Positions 1 to 8,098 of a stretch of DNA of 64,000 nt are shown here, piece by piece (position 1 is the stretch's first letter; each line of letters opens with the position of its first letter). The DNA is taken from the NCBI RefSeq assembly GCF_019977235.1, contig NZ_AP024646.1:2604001-2668000 (forward strand). Direction: 5' to 3'. The notes under the pieces are model-generated. The model searched no databases. It saw nothing but the letters and a program-made list of their open reading frames with translations, and was not told the origin of the DNA. The DNA comes from Arthrobacter sp. StoSoilB5. GTDB taxonomy: Bacteria > Actinomycetota > Actinomycetes > Actinomycetales > Micrococcaceae. The position numbers and the translations under genes are program-made.

Positions 1-423
1 GTACTGCTCGAAGTTGATGTGCAGCCTGGGGCGGGTTTCCATGGTTGCGCACAGCTCCAGCGGCGTCCCGACCGGGTCGGAGACGTGCAGCGTGCGGCCT
101 TGGTGCGGCGTGTCCACCCACTCGGCTGGCAGGTCCCGCTCACGGAAGAAGCGGTAAGCCTCGTCAAGGTCCTCCTCGAAGAAGACCCGGAATCCTATTC
201 GGCGGGCTGTGCCGCCATCGGGGCTCTTCTCCAGCACGAGGCTGTGGTGGCATGCCTCTGCGAGGCCGCGCATGTAGACCGTCGAGTCATCTTCCTCGGT
301 AACCACCAGGCCTAGGACCCGGGTGTAGAAGTCACGGCTCGTGGCCAAGTCGGCGACGTTGAGCCGCAGATGGCTGGTTCGTGTGATGTTGAACGGCGGA
401 CGCAAATCGACCGGTGGCAGCAT
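1..423 (-). CDS. VOC-fold extradiol dioxygenase-like protein (partial)
   Basis: N-terminal part of a glyoxalase/VOC-fold protein that leaves the window at its left edge; 141 codons are visible. The first module reads HLRLNVADLATSRDFY, then VLGL, TEEDDSTVYMRG and HHSLVLEK. This pattern is typical of the first domain of homoprotocatechuate 2,3-dioxygenase-type ring-cleavage enzymes. In that family the metal ligands lie in the second domain, which is outside the window, so activity cannot be confirmed. ATG at 423 has a GGAG ribosome-binding site. A LacI-type palindrome at 459..472 sits in its promoter region and is shared with lacI and the CoA operon, which suggests that an aromatic ring-cleavage step feeds the same pathway. 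That link is inferred. Confidence 0.75.
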   Translation of the reverse strand, partial: MLPPVDLRPPFNITRTSHLRLNVADLATSRDFYTRVLGLVVTEEDDSTVYMRGLAEACHHSLVLEKSPDGGTARRIGFRVFFEEDLDEAYRFFRERDLPAEWVDTPHQGRTLHVSDPVGTPLELCATMETRPRLHINFEQY

Positions 424-458
424 GATTCTCAATCTCTCCAATGGGGGGGTCAGATAGT

Positions 459-472
459 TGCTATCGTTAGCA
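459..472. promoter_or_regulatory. LacI-type operator, copy 1
   Basis: TGCTATCGTTAGCA, an inverted repeat with TGCTA/TAGCA arms. It lies 36 bases before the start codon of the VOC dioxygenase-like gene. Its reverse complement, TGCTAACGATAGCA, recurs at 1638 and the same orientation recurs at 1828. Arm symmetry around a central CG is usual for LacI-family operators, and a lacI gene lies next to it. Confidence 0.75.
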
Positions 473-526
473 TTTTATCGATTTTTTGAATAGGCATAAG
501 CGGGTTTTATACGGTGCGGTGGAAGT

Positions 527-1558
527 TCAGGCAGAACGCTTGCGCGACGCCGCCGACGGTACGGCAGTGCTGCCTCGGGGCACGATCCAGCCCACTGACA
601 CCGACTCGTAAGGGTCGTTGCCGGCCGGGGGGTTGTTCAGGCGGCGGACAAACCAGAGTCCGCAGGAGGTGGCTACGTCGCCGATTGGGAGGCTCACTGT
701 AGTGAGCCCCGGCCCCCACCAGGAAAAGCCGCTCTGGTCGCCGAAGCCCACGACGGACAGTTCGGCGGGGACGTCGACGCCCAGCTCCAACAAGCAGTCA
801 AGCACACCCACGGTGTGCAGAACCGAACCAAGGACGACGGCGGTCGGGGGCTTGGGCCCGTCCAGAAGCCGACGCATCGCATCCCGGGCGTGTTCAGGCG
901 AAGCGGGGGGGCCGAGTTCGATCAGATCGGAACGTGGCGAAATGTCCTTCTTCCGCAATGCCTGACGGTAACCGTCCAGGCGTTCCCTGCCTGTCGGCAG
1001 GTCGGACATTGCTCCGATGTAGGCAATTCTGGTGTGGCCGAGATCCAGCAAATGCGTAGTGGCATCATCCAGGGCCCGGCGATCGTCGAGGCCGAACCAG
1101 TGACTGCCGAGTGCAGGCTGCCTGCGCAGCAACTGTACGTGCGGCATGCCCCGCAGCAGGTTTACGGAGTCACTATGGGGGTTGGGTGTTGGTGCAATTA
1201 TCACGCCCGCGGCACGGCTTGCGGACAGCTCGCGGAGGTGGCGACGTTCAATGAGTCGATCATCGAATGTCTCGGCCAGAGTCAGCTGATAGTCCTCGCG
1301 AGCCATAATGGCCGACAGTTCGTGGGCGATAGTGAAGTAGAAGCTGTTGCGGATATCGGGAATGACCAAACCCACCACATTGCTCGGAGCACCTCGCATC
1401 ATCCGGGCTGCGTGGTTACCCACATATCCCAACTCGGTAGCAGCCTGGCGGACACGGGCCTTGGTCTGTTCGCTGATACGGGAGTCGTCGGCCAACGCAC
1501 GACCCACGGTGGAGACTGACAGTTGCAGATGTGCGGCAATGTCCTTGGTGGTTACCAT
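527..1558 (-). CDS. LacI-family transcriptional regulator of the catabolic locus
   Basis: A 343-residue LacI/GalR repressor. The N-terminal helix-turn-helix covers residues 3-22 (TKDIAAHLQLSVSTVGRAL). The hinge follows, and the ligand-binding core begins near residue 60 (NVVGLVIPDIRNSFYF), the periplasmic-binding-protein-like domain of the family. ATG at 1558 has a strong AAAGGAGGAA ribosome-binding site. The gene lies between the leftward dioxygenase-like gene and the rightward MFS-CoA operon. Identical palindromes precede all three units, so it probably represses them and itself until an inducer, perhaps an aromatic or dicarboxylic intermediate, binds. Membership in the family is clear; the ligand is unknown. 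Confidence 0.92.
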   Translation of the reverse strand: MVTTKDIAAHLQLSVSTVGRALADDSRISEQTKARVRQAATELGYVGNHAARMMRGAPSNVVGLVIPDIRNSFYFTIAHELSAIMAREDYQLTLAETFDDRLIERRHLRELSASRAAGVIIAPTPNPHSDSVNLLRGMPHVQLLRRQPALGSHWFGLDDRRALDDATTHLLDLGHTRIAYIGAMSDLPTGRERLDGYRQALRKKDISPRSDLIELGPPASPEHARDAMRRLLDGPKPPTAVVLGSVLHTVGVLDCLLELGVDVPAELSVVGFGDQSGFSWWGPGLTTVSLPIGDVATSCGLWFVRRLNNPPAGNDPYESVSVGWIVPRGSTAVPSAASRKRSA

Positions 1559-1637
1559 CGTTCCTCCTTTACGCTTGTCTGTAGCGGAATACCATACCGG
1601 GGCCGAACGGGGATCTTAGCGCAAGGCGCTGTCCACG

Positions 1638-1651
1638 TGCTAACGATAGCA
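1638..1651. promoter_or_regulatory. LacI-type operator, copy 2 (autoregulation)
   Basis: TGCTAACGATAGCA, extended to GTGCTAACGATAGCAC at 1637..1652. It lies 79 bases upstream of the lacI start codon at 1558 and is the reverse complement of the copies at 459 and 1828. It probably mediates autoregulation. Confidence 0.75.
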
Positions 1652-1808
1652 CGCTAGTAGCGGGAGTCAAGAAGGGCCCATTGCTTAGATGTGGAACGCG
1701 GGCAGATCGCAGCGTTAGCCGATGGCTGGCCGCTGCGAGCCGAGCGGCTCCGGGGTTCCCGTTACTGGCTATGCCTCCGGCATCGACCAAGGCGACCTGA
1801 ATTCCCTC

Positions 1809-1842
1809 TTGACTCCATCGCCCAGGGTGCTATCGTTAGCAC
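1809..1842 (+). promoter_or_regulatory. Promoter with overlapping LacI-type operator, copy 3
   Basis: A TTGACT -35-like hexamer at 1809..1814 is followed after 16 bases by TATCGT as a possible -10. The palindrome GTGCTATCGTTAGCAC (1827..1842) covers the -10 and start region, the usual geometry for repression by a LacI protein. It is the likely promoter of the MFS-CoA operon beginning at 2089. The leader would be about 245 bases. Confidence 0.6.
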
Positions 1843-1919
1843 TAGTTCGAGCATTCCCCCACTCATGGTTGCTCGCCGGCAGACTTGCTAGACGAGGACC
1901 TCCAGCCTGAAAACTGTCA

Positions 1920-1938
1920 ATTTGGTTGCGAACCAAAT
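1920..1938. promoter_or_regulatory. Perfect inverted repeat of unknown regulator
   Basis: ATTTGGTT and AACCAAAT arms flank GCG. The site lies about 150 bases before the MFS start and downstream of the putative LacI-controlled promoter. It differs from the LacI operator. It may be the site of a second regulator, for example of GntR, TetR or IclR type, or a leader hairpin. Confidence 0.45.
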
Positions 1939-2088
1939 GCGTCCACCGCTGAACCCCGGAGCGAACGTTCCGGGTTTCATCGTGACTGTCCTCCACGCCG
2001 CACTTCGGAGCTGTCATGCGCCCCAGCCAAATCAACAGCTGGCCCAAATTCACCCAAGAATCCAAACCTTCTCGACTAGGAGACAAAG

Positions 2089-3462
2089 ATGTCCCACTCG
2101 AACCCGTCCGGATCAGGTCAAACTCCGGCCTCGACTGGAGCCCCCGCCGGGCCGGCCGTGCCCACATACCCGGAGCCCATGGACGTCATCTCCATGGACG
2201 CGATCCCGTCCAGCCCTGAACCATCCAGGGTGAAGAACAACCCCGAGGGCATGCCCACCAAGCTCGTCGCTGGTGTGTCATTTGCGGTGCTGGCGTTCAC
2301 GTTTATGCTCAATGCGATGGACCGACAGGTCTTCTTTCCCTTGCTCGGCACCATCAGCGCCGAACACGGATTCAGCCTTCAGGCCGGTGGACTGTTGGCC
2401 ACAATATTCACCTTGGGGATGGCCATCGCGGGCATCCCTGCAGGCTTCCTCGTCGAGCGCTTCTCGCGCAAGACGGTGTTGATAGTCAGCATTGTGATTT
2501 ACTCCTTGGGCACCATGGCCACACCTCTGGCCTCCTCATGGGGCGACATGGCCCTGTATCGGATCATCTCGGGGCTAGGGGAAGGGATGCAGGCCGCCGC
2601 GCTGTTCGCCGCCGTGGGCGCCTTCTTCCATAACCGCCGCGGTCTGGCCCTAGGGGTCCTAGGGTTCGCCTTCGGCCTGGGTGCGACCTTCGGTCCGCCG
2701 TTGGGTGTCATGTTCGCCGGCCACTTTGGATCCTGGCGGGCCCCGTTTTTCATTTTCGGGATCATCGGCTTGGTGATCGCTTTCGTCGCCGTGTTCGTCG
2801 TCAGCCCGAAATTCACTGAGCGGGCCATCAGCATGACCGGTGACCACGGTTCCTACGACTACATGCCGGCCAAGGCCTACAACCGCAACTCTTTGGCGAT
2901 CGCCGCCGCGTCAGGCTGCGGGGCCCTCGCCCTGTACGGGTTCCTGGGTCTCTACCCGACCTACCTGACCACTCAGCTTGGCATATCCACCGGGGAGGCC
3001 GCACTGGCGCTCAGCTTTGTAGGTATTGGAGGCTTGGCCGGGCTGTTCGGCGGCTGGATCGGTGACCGGATCAACCAGCGGACCCTGCTGATAGTTGCCT
3101 TGACTGTCATGGCGGTCATCGGAGTACTGATCTACGTAGTGCAGGCATCCTTCGTCTGGCAGTGCGTCTTCGCCTGCCTGATGGGTGTGTTCGGTACCGG
3201 AGTCTTCTTTCCCAATACCAACAGTGCGATCCAGCGGGCTGTCCGTCCCCACCAGGTCGGGCGAGCCGCCGGTCTGTTCGTCACCTGCTTCTACGGGTCG
3301 GCAGCCTTCTCGGGGCTGCTGTTCGCAGCGCTGGTGCCGATGCTCGGCTGGCAGGGAGCCGGCCTGCTGCAGGTCACCGTGCTGCCCCTGCTCGCGGCCG
3401 CAATCATGCTGATCGTGCGACCCTCACTGTTCAACAACGCTGCCGCAGCGGCTGCGCACTAA
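2089..3462 (+). CDS. MFS transporter, first gene of CoA catabolic operon
   Basis: A 457-residue major facilitator. A proline-rich cytoplasmic extension of about 65 residues comes before the first membrane helix (KLVAGVSFAVLAFTFMLNAM). The loop between helices 2 and 3 carries the MFS signature variant GFLVERFSRKT, and a second-half equivalent, GGWIGDRINQRTL, is visible. About twelve hydrophobic segments are present. ATG at 2089 has an AGGAG site. It opens an operon with CoA-transferase, acyl-CoA dehydrogenase, crotonase/HAD and thiolase genes, so it most likely imports the carboxylate they degrade; a dicarboxylate is favoured by the dehydrogenase. The long N-terminal extension is unusual. The true start could be ATG further in, but the ribosome-binding site supports 2089. 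Confidence 0.85.
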   Translation: MSHSNPSGSGQTPASTGAPAGPAVPTYPEPMDVISMDAIPSSPEPSRVKNNPEGMPTKLVAGVSFAVLAFTFMLNAMDRQVFFPLLGTISAEHGFSLQAGGLLATIFTLGMAIAGIPAGFLVERFSRKTVLIVSIVIYSLGTMATPLASSWGDMALYRIISGLGEGMQAAALFAAVGAFFHNRRGLALGVLGFAFGLGATFGPPLGVMFAGHFGSWRAPFFIFGIIGLVIAFVAVFVVSPKFTERAISMTGDHGSYDYMPAKAYNRNSLAIAAASGCGALALYGFLGLYPTYLTTQLGISTGEAALALSFVGIGGLAGLFGGWIGDRINQRTLLIVALTVMAVIGVLIYVVQASFVWQCVFACLMGVFGTGVFFPNTNSAIQRAVRPHQVGRAAGLFVTCFYGSAAFSGLLFAALVPMLGWQGAGLLQVTVLPLLAAAIMLIVRPSLFNNAAAAAAH

Positions 3463-3483
3463 TCACCCTGAAAGGAGAGCCAC

Positions 3484-4743
3484 ATGACTGACGCCGATTC
3501 GCAGGATCCACCTGCGGGCGCACTGAAGGGAATCATCGTCGCCGATTTCAGCAGAGTGTTGGCTGCGCCCTATGCCACCATGCTGTTCGGGGACCTCGGG
3601 GCCGACGTGATCAAGATAGAGCGTCCCGGCTCCGGTGATGACACCCGTCAGTGGGGGCCACCGTTCACTGATCATCATGAGGCAACGTACTTCCTATCCG
3701 TGAACCGCAACAAACGATCGTTCACAGCCGACATGTCCGCCCAGGAAGATCACAATGATCTGCTGGAGCTGATTCGACGCGCTGACGTGCTGATCGAGAA
3801 CTTTCGTCCCGGCACTATGGCGAGGCACGGGCTTTCCTACGAGAAGGTCGCCGAAATTAACCCAAGGCTTGTGTATTGCTCCATCACCGGGTTCGGCTCT
3901 GACGAAGCCGCCGCGGCCCTGCCGGGTTACGACTTGCTAGTGCAGGCCGTGGGTGGACTGATGAGCGTTACTGGTCCGAGCTCCGCTGAGCCAGTCAAGG
4001 CCGGCGTCGCCCTCGTCGATGTGCTGACAGGATTGCACGCTGCCATCGGAGTGCTGGCAGCCCTGCGGGCACGCGAAACTTCCGGCCGGGGCCAGCTCGT
4101 TGAGGTCAACCTGTTCAGCACCTTGCTGTCCAGCATGGTTAATCAGAGCGTCGGTTACACCGCCGCAGGCGCCATCCCCGGCATCCTGGGAAACCGGCAC
4201 CCTTCAATCGCGCCCTACCAGTTGTTCCCGGCTTCGGACCGACCGGTCGTCGTTGCGGTCGGAAACGACCGGCAGTTCATTCAGTTGTGCGAGGCGCTCG
4301 GAATTCCCGAGGCAGCGAAGGATTCGCGCTTCGCGACCAACTCGTCCCGCGTCGCCCACATCGACGAACTAGATCGCGTCATCACGGCACGGACCACTGA
4401 GGCGACCGCCGACCATTGGTACCGGGTGTTGTCAGCCCGCGGGATTCCCTGCGGCCCGGTCAACAACATCGCTGAAGCGTTTGCGATGGCAAATGACCTT
4501 GGTCTGAACGCCCGCGTTACTGTGGGGCCCGACGAGGACAGCGTAAATCTGGCTGCCAACCCGATCACCCTGTCTGAGACCCCGGTCGCGTACCTTCGTC
4601 GGCCACCACGGCTCGGGCAACACGCCGAAGAGGTGCGCGCTTGGCTAACTAGCCAGCCGACCCCTAACAGCCAGACCATCGCAGAACCCCCGAATCACCC
4701 CCGCGACATCAACCACAAACAGCCTATGGGAGCACACTCGTGA
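3484..4743 (+). CDS. CaiB/BaiF family (class III) CoA-transferase
   Basis: A 419-residue family III CoA-transferase, which moves CoA between acids through an aspartyl-CoA thioester. The N-terminus reads GIIVADFSRVLAAPYAT with GDLGADVIKIERPGSGD, the CaiB signature. The conserved catalytic aspartate is Asp179 in VALVDVLTG. It starts 21 bases after the MFS gene with an AAAGGAGAG site. Its stop overlaps the GTG start of the next gene by four bases. In this operon it probably activates an imported dicarboxylate, such as glutarate, using a CoA donor such as succinyl-CoA. That substrate is inferred from the dehydrogenase next door. Confidence 0.9.
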   Translation: MTDADSQDPPAGALKGIIVADFSRVLAAPYATMLFGDLGADVIKIERPGSGDDTRQWGPPFTDHHEATYFLSVNRNKRSFTADMSAQEDHNDLLELIRRADVLIENFRPGTMARHGLSYEKVAEINPRLVYCSITGFGSDEAAAALPGYDLLVQAVGGLMSVTGPSSAEPVKAGVALVDVLTGLHAAIGVLAALRARETSGRGQLVEVNLFSTLLSSMVNQSVGYTAAGAIPGILGNRHPSIAPYQLFPASDRPVVVAVGNDRQFIQLCEALGIPEAAKDSRFATNSSRVAHIDELDRVITARTTEATADHWYRVLSARGIPCGPVNNIAEAFAMANDLGLNARVTVGPDEDSVNLAANPITLSETPVAYLRRPPRLGQHAEEVRAWLTSQPTPNSQTIAEPPNHPRDINHKQPMGAHS

Positions 4744-5903
4744 CCGATCTTGCCGCCGACTACCTCGACATAGACTCACTGCTAAGCGAGCAGGAGATTG
4801 ATCTGCGCGTCCAGGTACGCCAATTCGTTGACGATCGTATTCGGCCTAACATCAACGCTTGGTACGAGGAAGCAGTCTTCCCCTTGGAACTGGTCAAGGA
4901 GATGGGAAGTCTCGGACTATTGGGCATGCACCTCAAAGGGTACGGCTGCGGTGGCCGCACCGCCGTCGAGTACGGTATTGCGGCCATGGAGCTGGAAGCC
5001 GGCGATTCCGGCATCCGCACTTTTGTTTCGGTGCAGGGATCACTCGCCATGAGCGCCATTTCCAAGTTCGGCTCAAAGGAGCAGAAGGAGCAGTGGTTGC
5101 CTGGCATGGCCGCGGGTGAGCTGATTGGCTGCTTCGGCCTAACCGAGCCAACCGCGGGCAGCGACCCCGCCAACATGCTCACCCGAGCGGAACATGTCGG
5201 TTCGGGTTGGGTGCTGAACGGAGCCAAACGGTGGATCGGACTCGCGTCTATTGCCGACGTTGCGATCATCTGGGCGAATACCGACGACGGCATCCGCGGC
5301 TTCGCGGTCCCAACCGACACTCCCGGCTTCTCTGCAATACCGATTTCCGAGAAGCTGTCCATGCGCGCATCAATCCAGTGCGACATCACGTTGGAGGACG
5401 TGCATCTGCCAGAGACCGCGGTGCTGCCCGGGGTGGTGGGCCTCCGTGGGCCGTTCTCGTGCCTCAACGAAGCGAGGTACGGCATCATGTGGGGCGCCAT
5501 GGGCGCTGCCCGCGACTCCTACCAGGCGGCCTTGGCCTACTCGCAGCAGCGCACCCAGTTCGGTAAACCCCTCGCTTCTTTCCAGCTGACGCAACAGAAG
5601 CTCGTGGACATGGTCCTGGAGATCCAGAAGGGAACACTTGTGGCTCTTCAGACAGGGCGACTCAAGGACGCTGGTCGTCTGCGTCCCGAGCACATTTCCT
5701 TTGGAAAGCTCAACAACGTCCGCCAGGCGATCGAGATCTGCCGTTCCGCCCGCACCATGTTCGGCGGAAACGGGATCACCCTTGAACACTCACCCCTGCG
5801 GCACGCCAACAACCTCGAGAGCGTCCGCACCTACGAGGGCACCGACGAGATCCATACGTTGATCATGGGCCGCGCGATCACCGGCATCCCGAGCTTTTCG
5901 TAG
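4740..5903 (+). CDS. Acyl-CoA dehydrogenase, glutaryl-CoA dehydrogenase-like
   Basis: A 387-residue FAD-dependent acyl-CoA dehydrogenase. CFGLTEPTAGSDP and the C-terminal QRTQFGKPLASFQLTQQKL are family motifs. The end of the protein, MFGGNGITLEH followed by RTYEGTDEIHTLIMGRAITG, is the glutaryl-CoA dehydrogenase pattern, with the catalytic base expected at Glu366. Such enzymes oxidise and decarboxylate glutaryl-CoA to crotonyl-CoA. The GTG start overlaps the CoA-transferase stop (GTGA), so the two are translationally coupled. The next genes handle crotonyl-CoA and acetoacetyl-CoA, which fits. A substituted glutarate or a non-decarboxylating relative remains possible. Confidence 0.87.
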   Translation: MTDLAADYLDIDSLLSEQEIDLRVQVRQFVDDRIRPNINAWYEEAVFPLELVKEMGSLGLLGMHLKGYGCGGRTAVEYGIAAMELEAGDSGIRTFVSVQGSLAMSAISKFGSKEQKEQWLPGMAAGELIGCFGLTEPTAGSDPANMLTRAEHVGSGWVLNGAKRWIGLASIADVAIIWANTDDGIRGFAVPTDTPGFSAIPISEKLSMRASIQCDITLEDVHLPETAVLPGVVGLRGPFSCLNEARYGIMWGAMGAARDSYQAALAYSQQRTQFGKPLASFQLTQQKLVDMVLEIQKGTLVALQTGRLKDAGRLRPEHISFGKLNNVRQAIEICRSARTMFGGNGITLEHSPLRHANNLESVRTYEGTDEIHTLIMGRAITGIPSFS

Positions 5904-5919
5904 CGTGCGGGGGAGTATC

Positions 5920-8007
5920 GTGAACGAGAATTTACGTGATGCTGACTCCAGGAGCCCGGCCGCGGAATCCGTTACCAAGACCTGCACCGCCTATGTGGAT
6001 CATTCAGGGTTTCGCATTGCCATCCTGACACTCAAGAACTCCGGCCACCGCCCTGTGACGTTGGGCCCGCAGTCGCTGGCCGGCTTCGAGGCTGCGCTAA
6101 AAGACCTCGACCTCGCAAGGGTGGACGCGGTGGCAGTGACTGGCGAGGGCCCGGTTTTCTGTGCCGGGGCGGACCTGAGAACGATGATGACGGCTGCCAC
6201 GGTGGAGCAAGCCGAGCACGTGGCGCGTCGGGGTTTGGAGGTGCTCGGCCGGCTGGCCGCAGTTCCGGTGCCCACCTTCGCGTTCATTAATGGGATCGCG
6301 CTGGGTGGCGGGTTGGAGCTTGCGCTGCATGCAGACTATCGCACCGCGGCGGACTCCGTCCGGGCCGTGGGTTTTCCCGAAGTTCGGCTTGGCCTGGTGC
6401 CTGGCTGGGGCGGCATCCCGCGCGCGGTGGCACTACTCGGCCCGAAACACACATCCCGACTGGTGGTCACGGATTCGCTCGCGGGCAACAACCTCTCCGC
6501 CCGGACCGCGGCCGAGCTTGGCTTGGTCGACGTGCTGCTGCCGGCGGACGGATTCCTGTCGGCGTCGCTCGATTACGTTGTCGGCGTCCTCTCCGGCAAG
6601 GTCGGGACTGGTGGTCGCTTCCGCGACAGGGCGGAGCAGAAGCCCTCCGGCGGTGTCGGTGGATCCGAAGCGCTGGCGGCCGTTCGGACACAGCTCGACG
6701 CACGACTGCACGGCGCTGCGCCCGCCCCGTACCGAGCCCTGGAGCTGATCGCTGCGGCTGCCGCTCAGCCCGCCGCCACGGTCGGAAAAGACGCGGATAT
6801 CCGGGCATTCGGCGAGATGCTTCTCTCCGACGAGGCCCGGGCCAGCATTTATGCTTTCCACCTCACACAATCCCTGGCGAAGAAGCCCGCGGGCAGGCCC
6901 ATGGCCGAGCCACTGCCGGTCCGCTCAATAGGCGTCATCGGTGCCGGGCTGATGGCCAGCCAGCTCGCCCTCCTCTTCGCGCAGCAGCTGCGAGTACCTG
7001 TACTGATGACGGACTTGTCCCAGGAACGCATCGACGCGGCACTGGATTGGATCGACGGGCAGCTGGACAAGCGCGTGGCCCGCGGGCAGCTGTGCGGCAC
7101 TGACGCCGAGGCCATCCGCCCTTTGGTCACTGGAGGCACGGACAAGGCCGCGTTTGCTGACTGCGATGTGGTCATCGAAGCTGTCTTTGAGGAACTGGAG
7201 GTCAAGCGCGCAGTGTTCGCCGAGTTCGAACCGCTGCTGCGGCAAGATGCTTTGCTGTTGACCAATACATCCTCTCTGTCCGTTGAGGCCATGGGTGCCG
7301 CCCTGGTCCGCCCGGAGCGGCTGATCGGCTTCCACTTCTTCAATCCCGTGGCCGTCTTGCCACTTGTGGAGATCATCACGGCGCCCCAGACGGACCAGAC
7401 CACACTTGCAACCTCGTTTGAGCTGGCCCGAATGCTGGGAAAGACGGCCGTACTCACCAGAGACACAGCCGGGTTCGTGGTGAACCGCGTGCTAACGCGG
7501 TTGTTCAACGAGGTGCTGTTCCTGCTCGACGACGGGGCTCACCCCGCCACCGTGAACCACGCTCTGGATCCGCTGGGACTGCCCATGACGCCGCTGCAGC
7601 TTCTGCAATTCATCGGCCCTGCCGTGCAGCTTCATATCTGCGAGGCCATGCGTCGGGCGTCTCCGGAGCGCTTTCGAAAAAGCCCCAGCCTGGTTGCGCT
7701 CGTGGCCGCGGGGCTCCCAGGCTATTTGGACAACGACGGCGAAATCTCACCTGCCGCTGCCATGCTGCTGCCGGCGTCGTACCCGACAGATGCAGGCGCG
7801 GTACGCGCCCGAATTCTGGCCGCACTGGCCCGGGAGGTCACCGCGATGCTGGACGAGTCGGTGGTGGCGGGGCCCGAGGAGGTCGACCTGTGCATGATCC
7901 TCGGCGCCAATTTCCCGTTCCATACCGGTGGCTTGACACCCCTGCTGGACCGGGAAACGGGCACAGTCTTCCATTACGGGCTACGCGTCCCCGTCCCCGC
8001 CGTCTAG
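5920..8007 (+). CDS. Enoyl-CoA hydratase / 3-hydroxyacyl-CoA dehydrogenase fusion
   Basis: A trifunctional-type fusion of about 695 residues, as in FadJ/FadB. Residues about 25-210 are a crotonase domain: GPVFCAGADL forms the oxyanion region, GGGLELALH carries the first catalytic Glu, and FPEVRLGLVPGWGG follows. From about residue 330 there is a NAD-binding fold (GVIGAGLMASQLALLF). The dehydrogenase motifs NTSSLSVEAMG, HFFNPVAVLPLVEI with the catalytic His, and DTAGFVVNRVL follow. It would hydrate crotonyl-CoA and oxidise 3-hydroxybutyryl-CoA to acetoacetyl-CoA. GTG at 5920 is preferred because GGGGGAG lies 4 bases before it; an in-frame GTG at 5905 is possible. Confidence 0.9.
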   Translation: MNENLRDADSRSPAAESVTKTCTAYVDHSGFRIAILTLKNSGHRPVTLGPQSLAGFEAALKDLDLARVDAVAVTGEGPVFCAGADLRTMMTAATVEQAEHVARRGLEVLGRLAAVPVPTFAFINGIALGGGLELALHADYRTAADSVRAVGFPEVRLGLVPGWGGIPRAVALLGPKHTSRLVVTDSLAGNNLSARTAAELGLVDVLLPADGFLSASLDYVVGVLSGKVGTGGRFRDRAEQKPSGGVGGSEALAAVRTQLDARLHGAAPAPYRALELIAAAAAQPAATVGKDADIRAFGEMLLSDEARASIYAFHLTQSLAKKPAGRPMAEPLPVRSIGVIGAGLMASQLALLFAQQLRVPVLMTDLSQERIDAALDWIDGQLDKRVARGQLCGTDAEAIRPLVTGGTDKAAFADCDVVIEAVFEELEVKRAVFAEFEPLLRQDALLLTNTSSLSVEAMGAALVRPERLIGFHFFNPVAVLPLVEIITAPQTDQTTLATSFELARMLGKTAVLTRDTAGFVVNRVLTRLFNEVLFLLDDGAHPATVNHALDPLGLPMTPLQLLQFIGPAVQLHICEAMRRASPERFRKSPSLVALVAAGLPGYLDNDGEISPAAAMLLPASYPTDAGAVRARILAALAREVTAMLDESVVAGPEEVDLCMILGANFPFHTGGLTPLLDRETGTVFHYGLRVPVPAV

Positions 8008-8098
8008 TAACGCCCGCCGGCGAAAGTCCCGGGCCGCCCCAAGCAACAGCCCGTAACGTCCATCTCCACCCCGCCGTCCCGTCTCAGGAGAAGAAGAA

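Noticed and set aside
6849..7508. Long antisense frame inside the crotonase/HAD gene
   Set aside because: Shadow of a GC-rich gene with strong domain evidence on the other strand.
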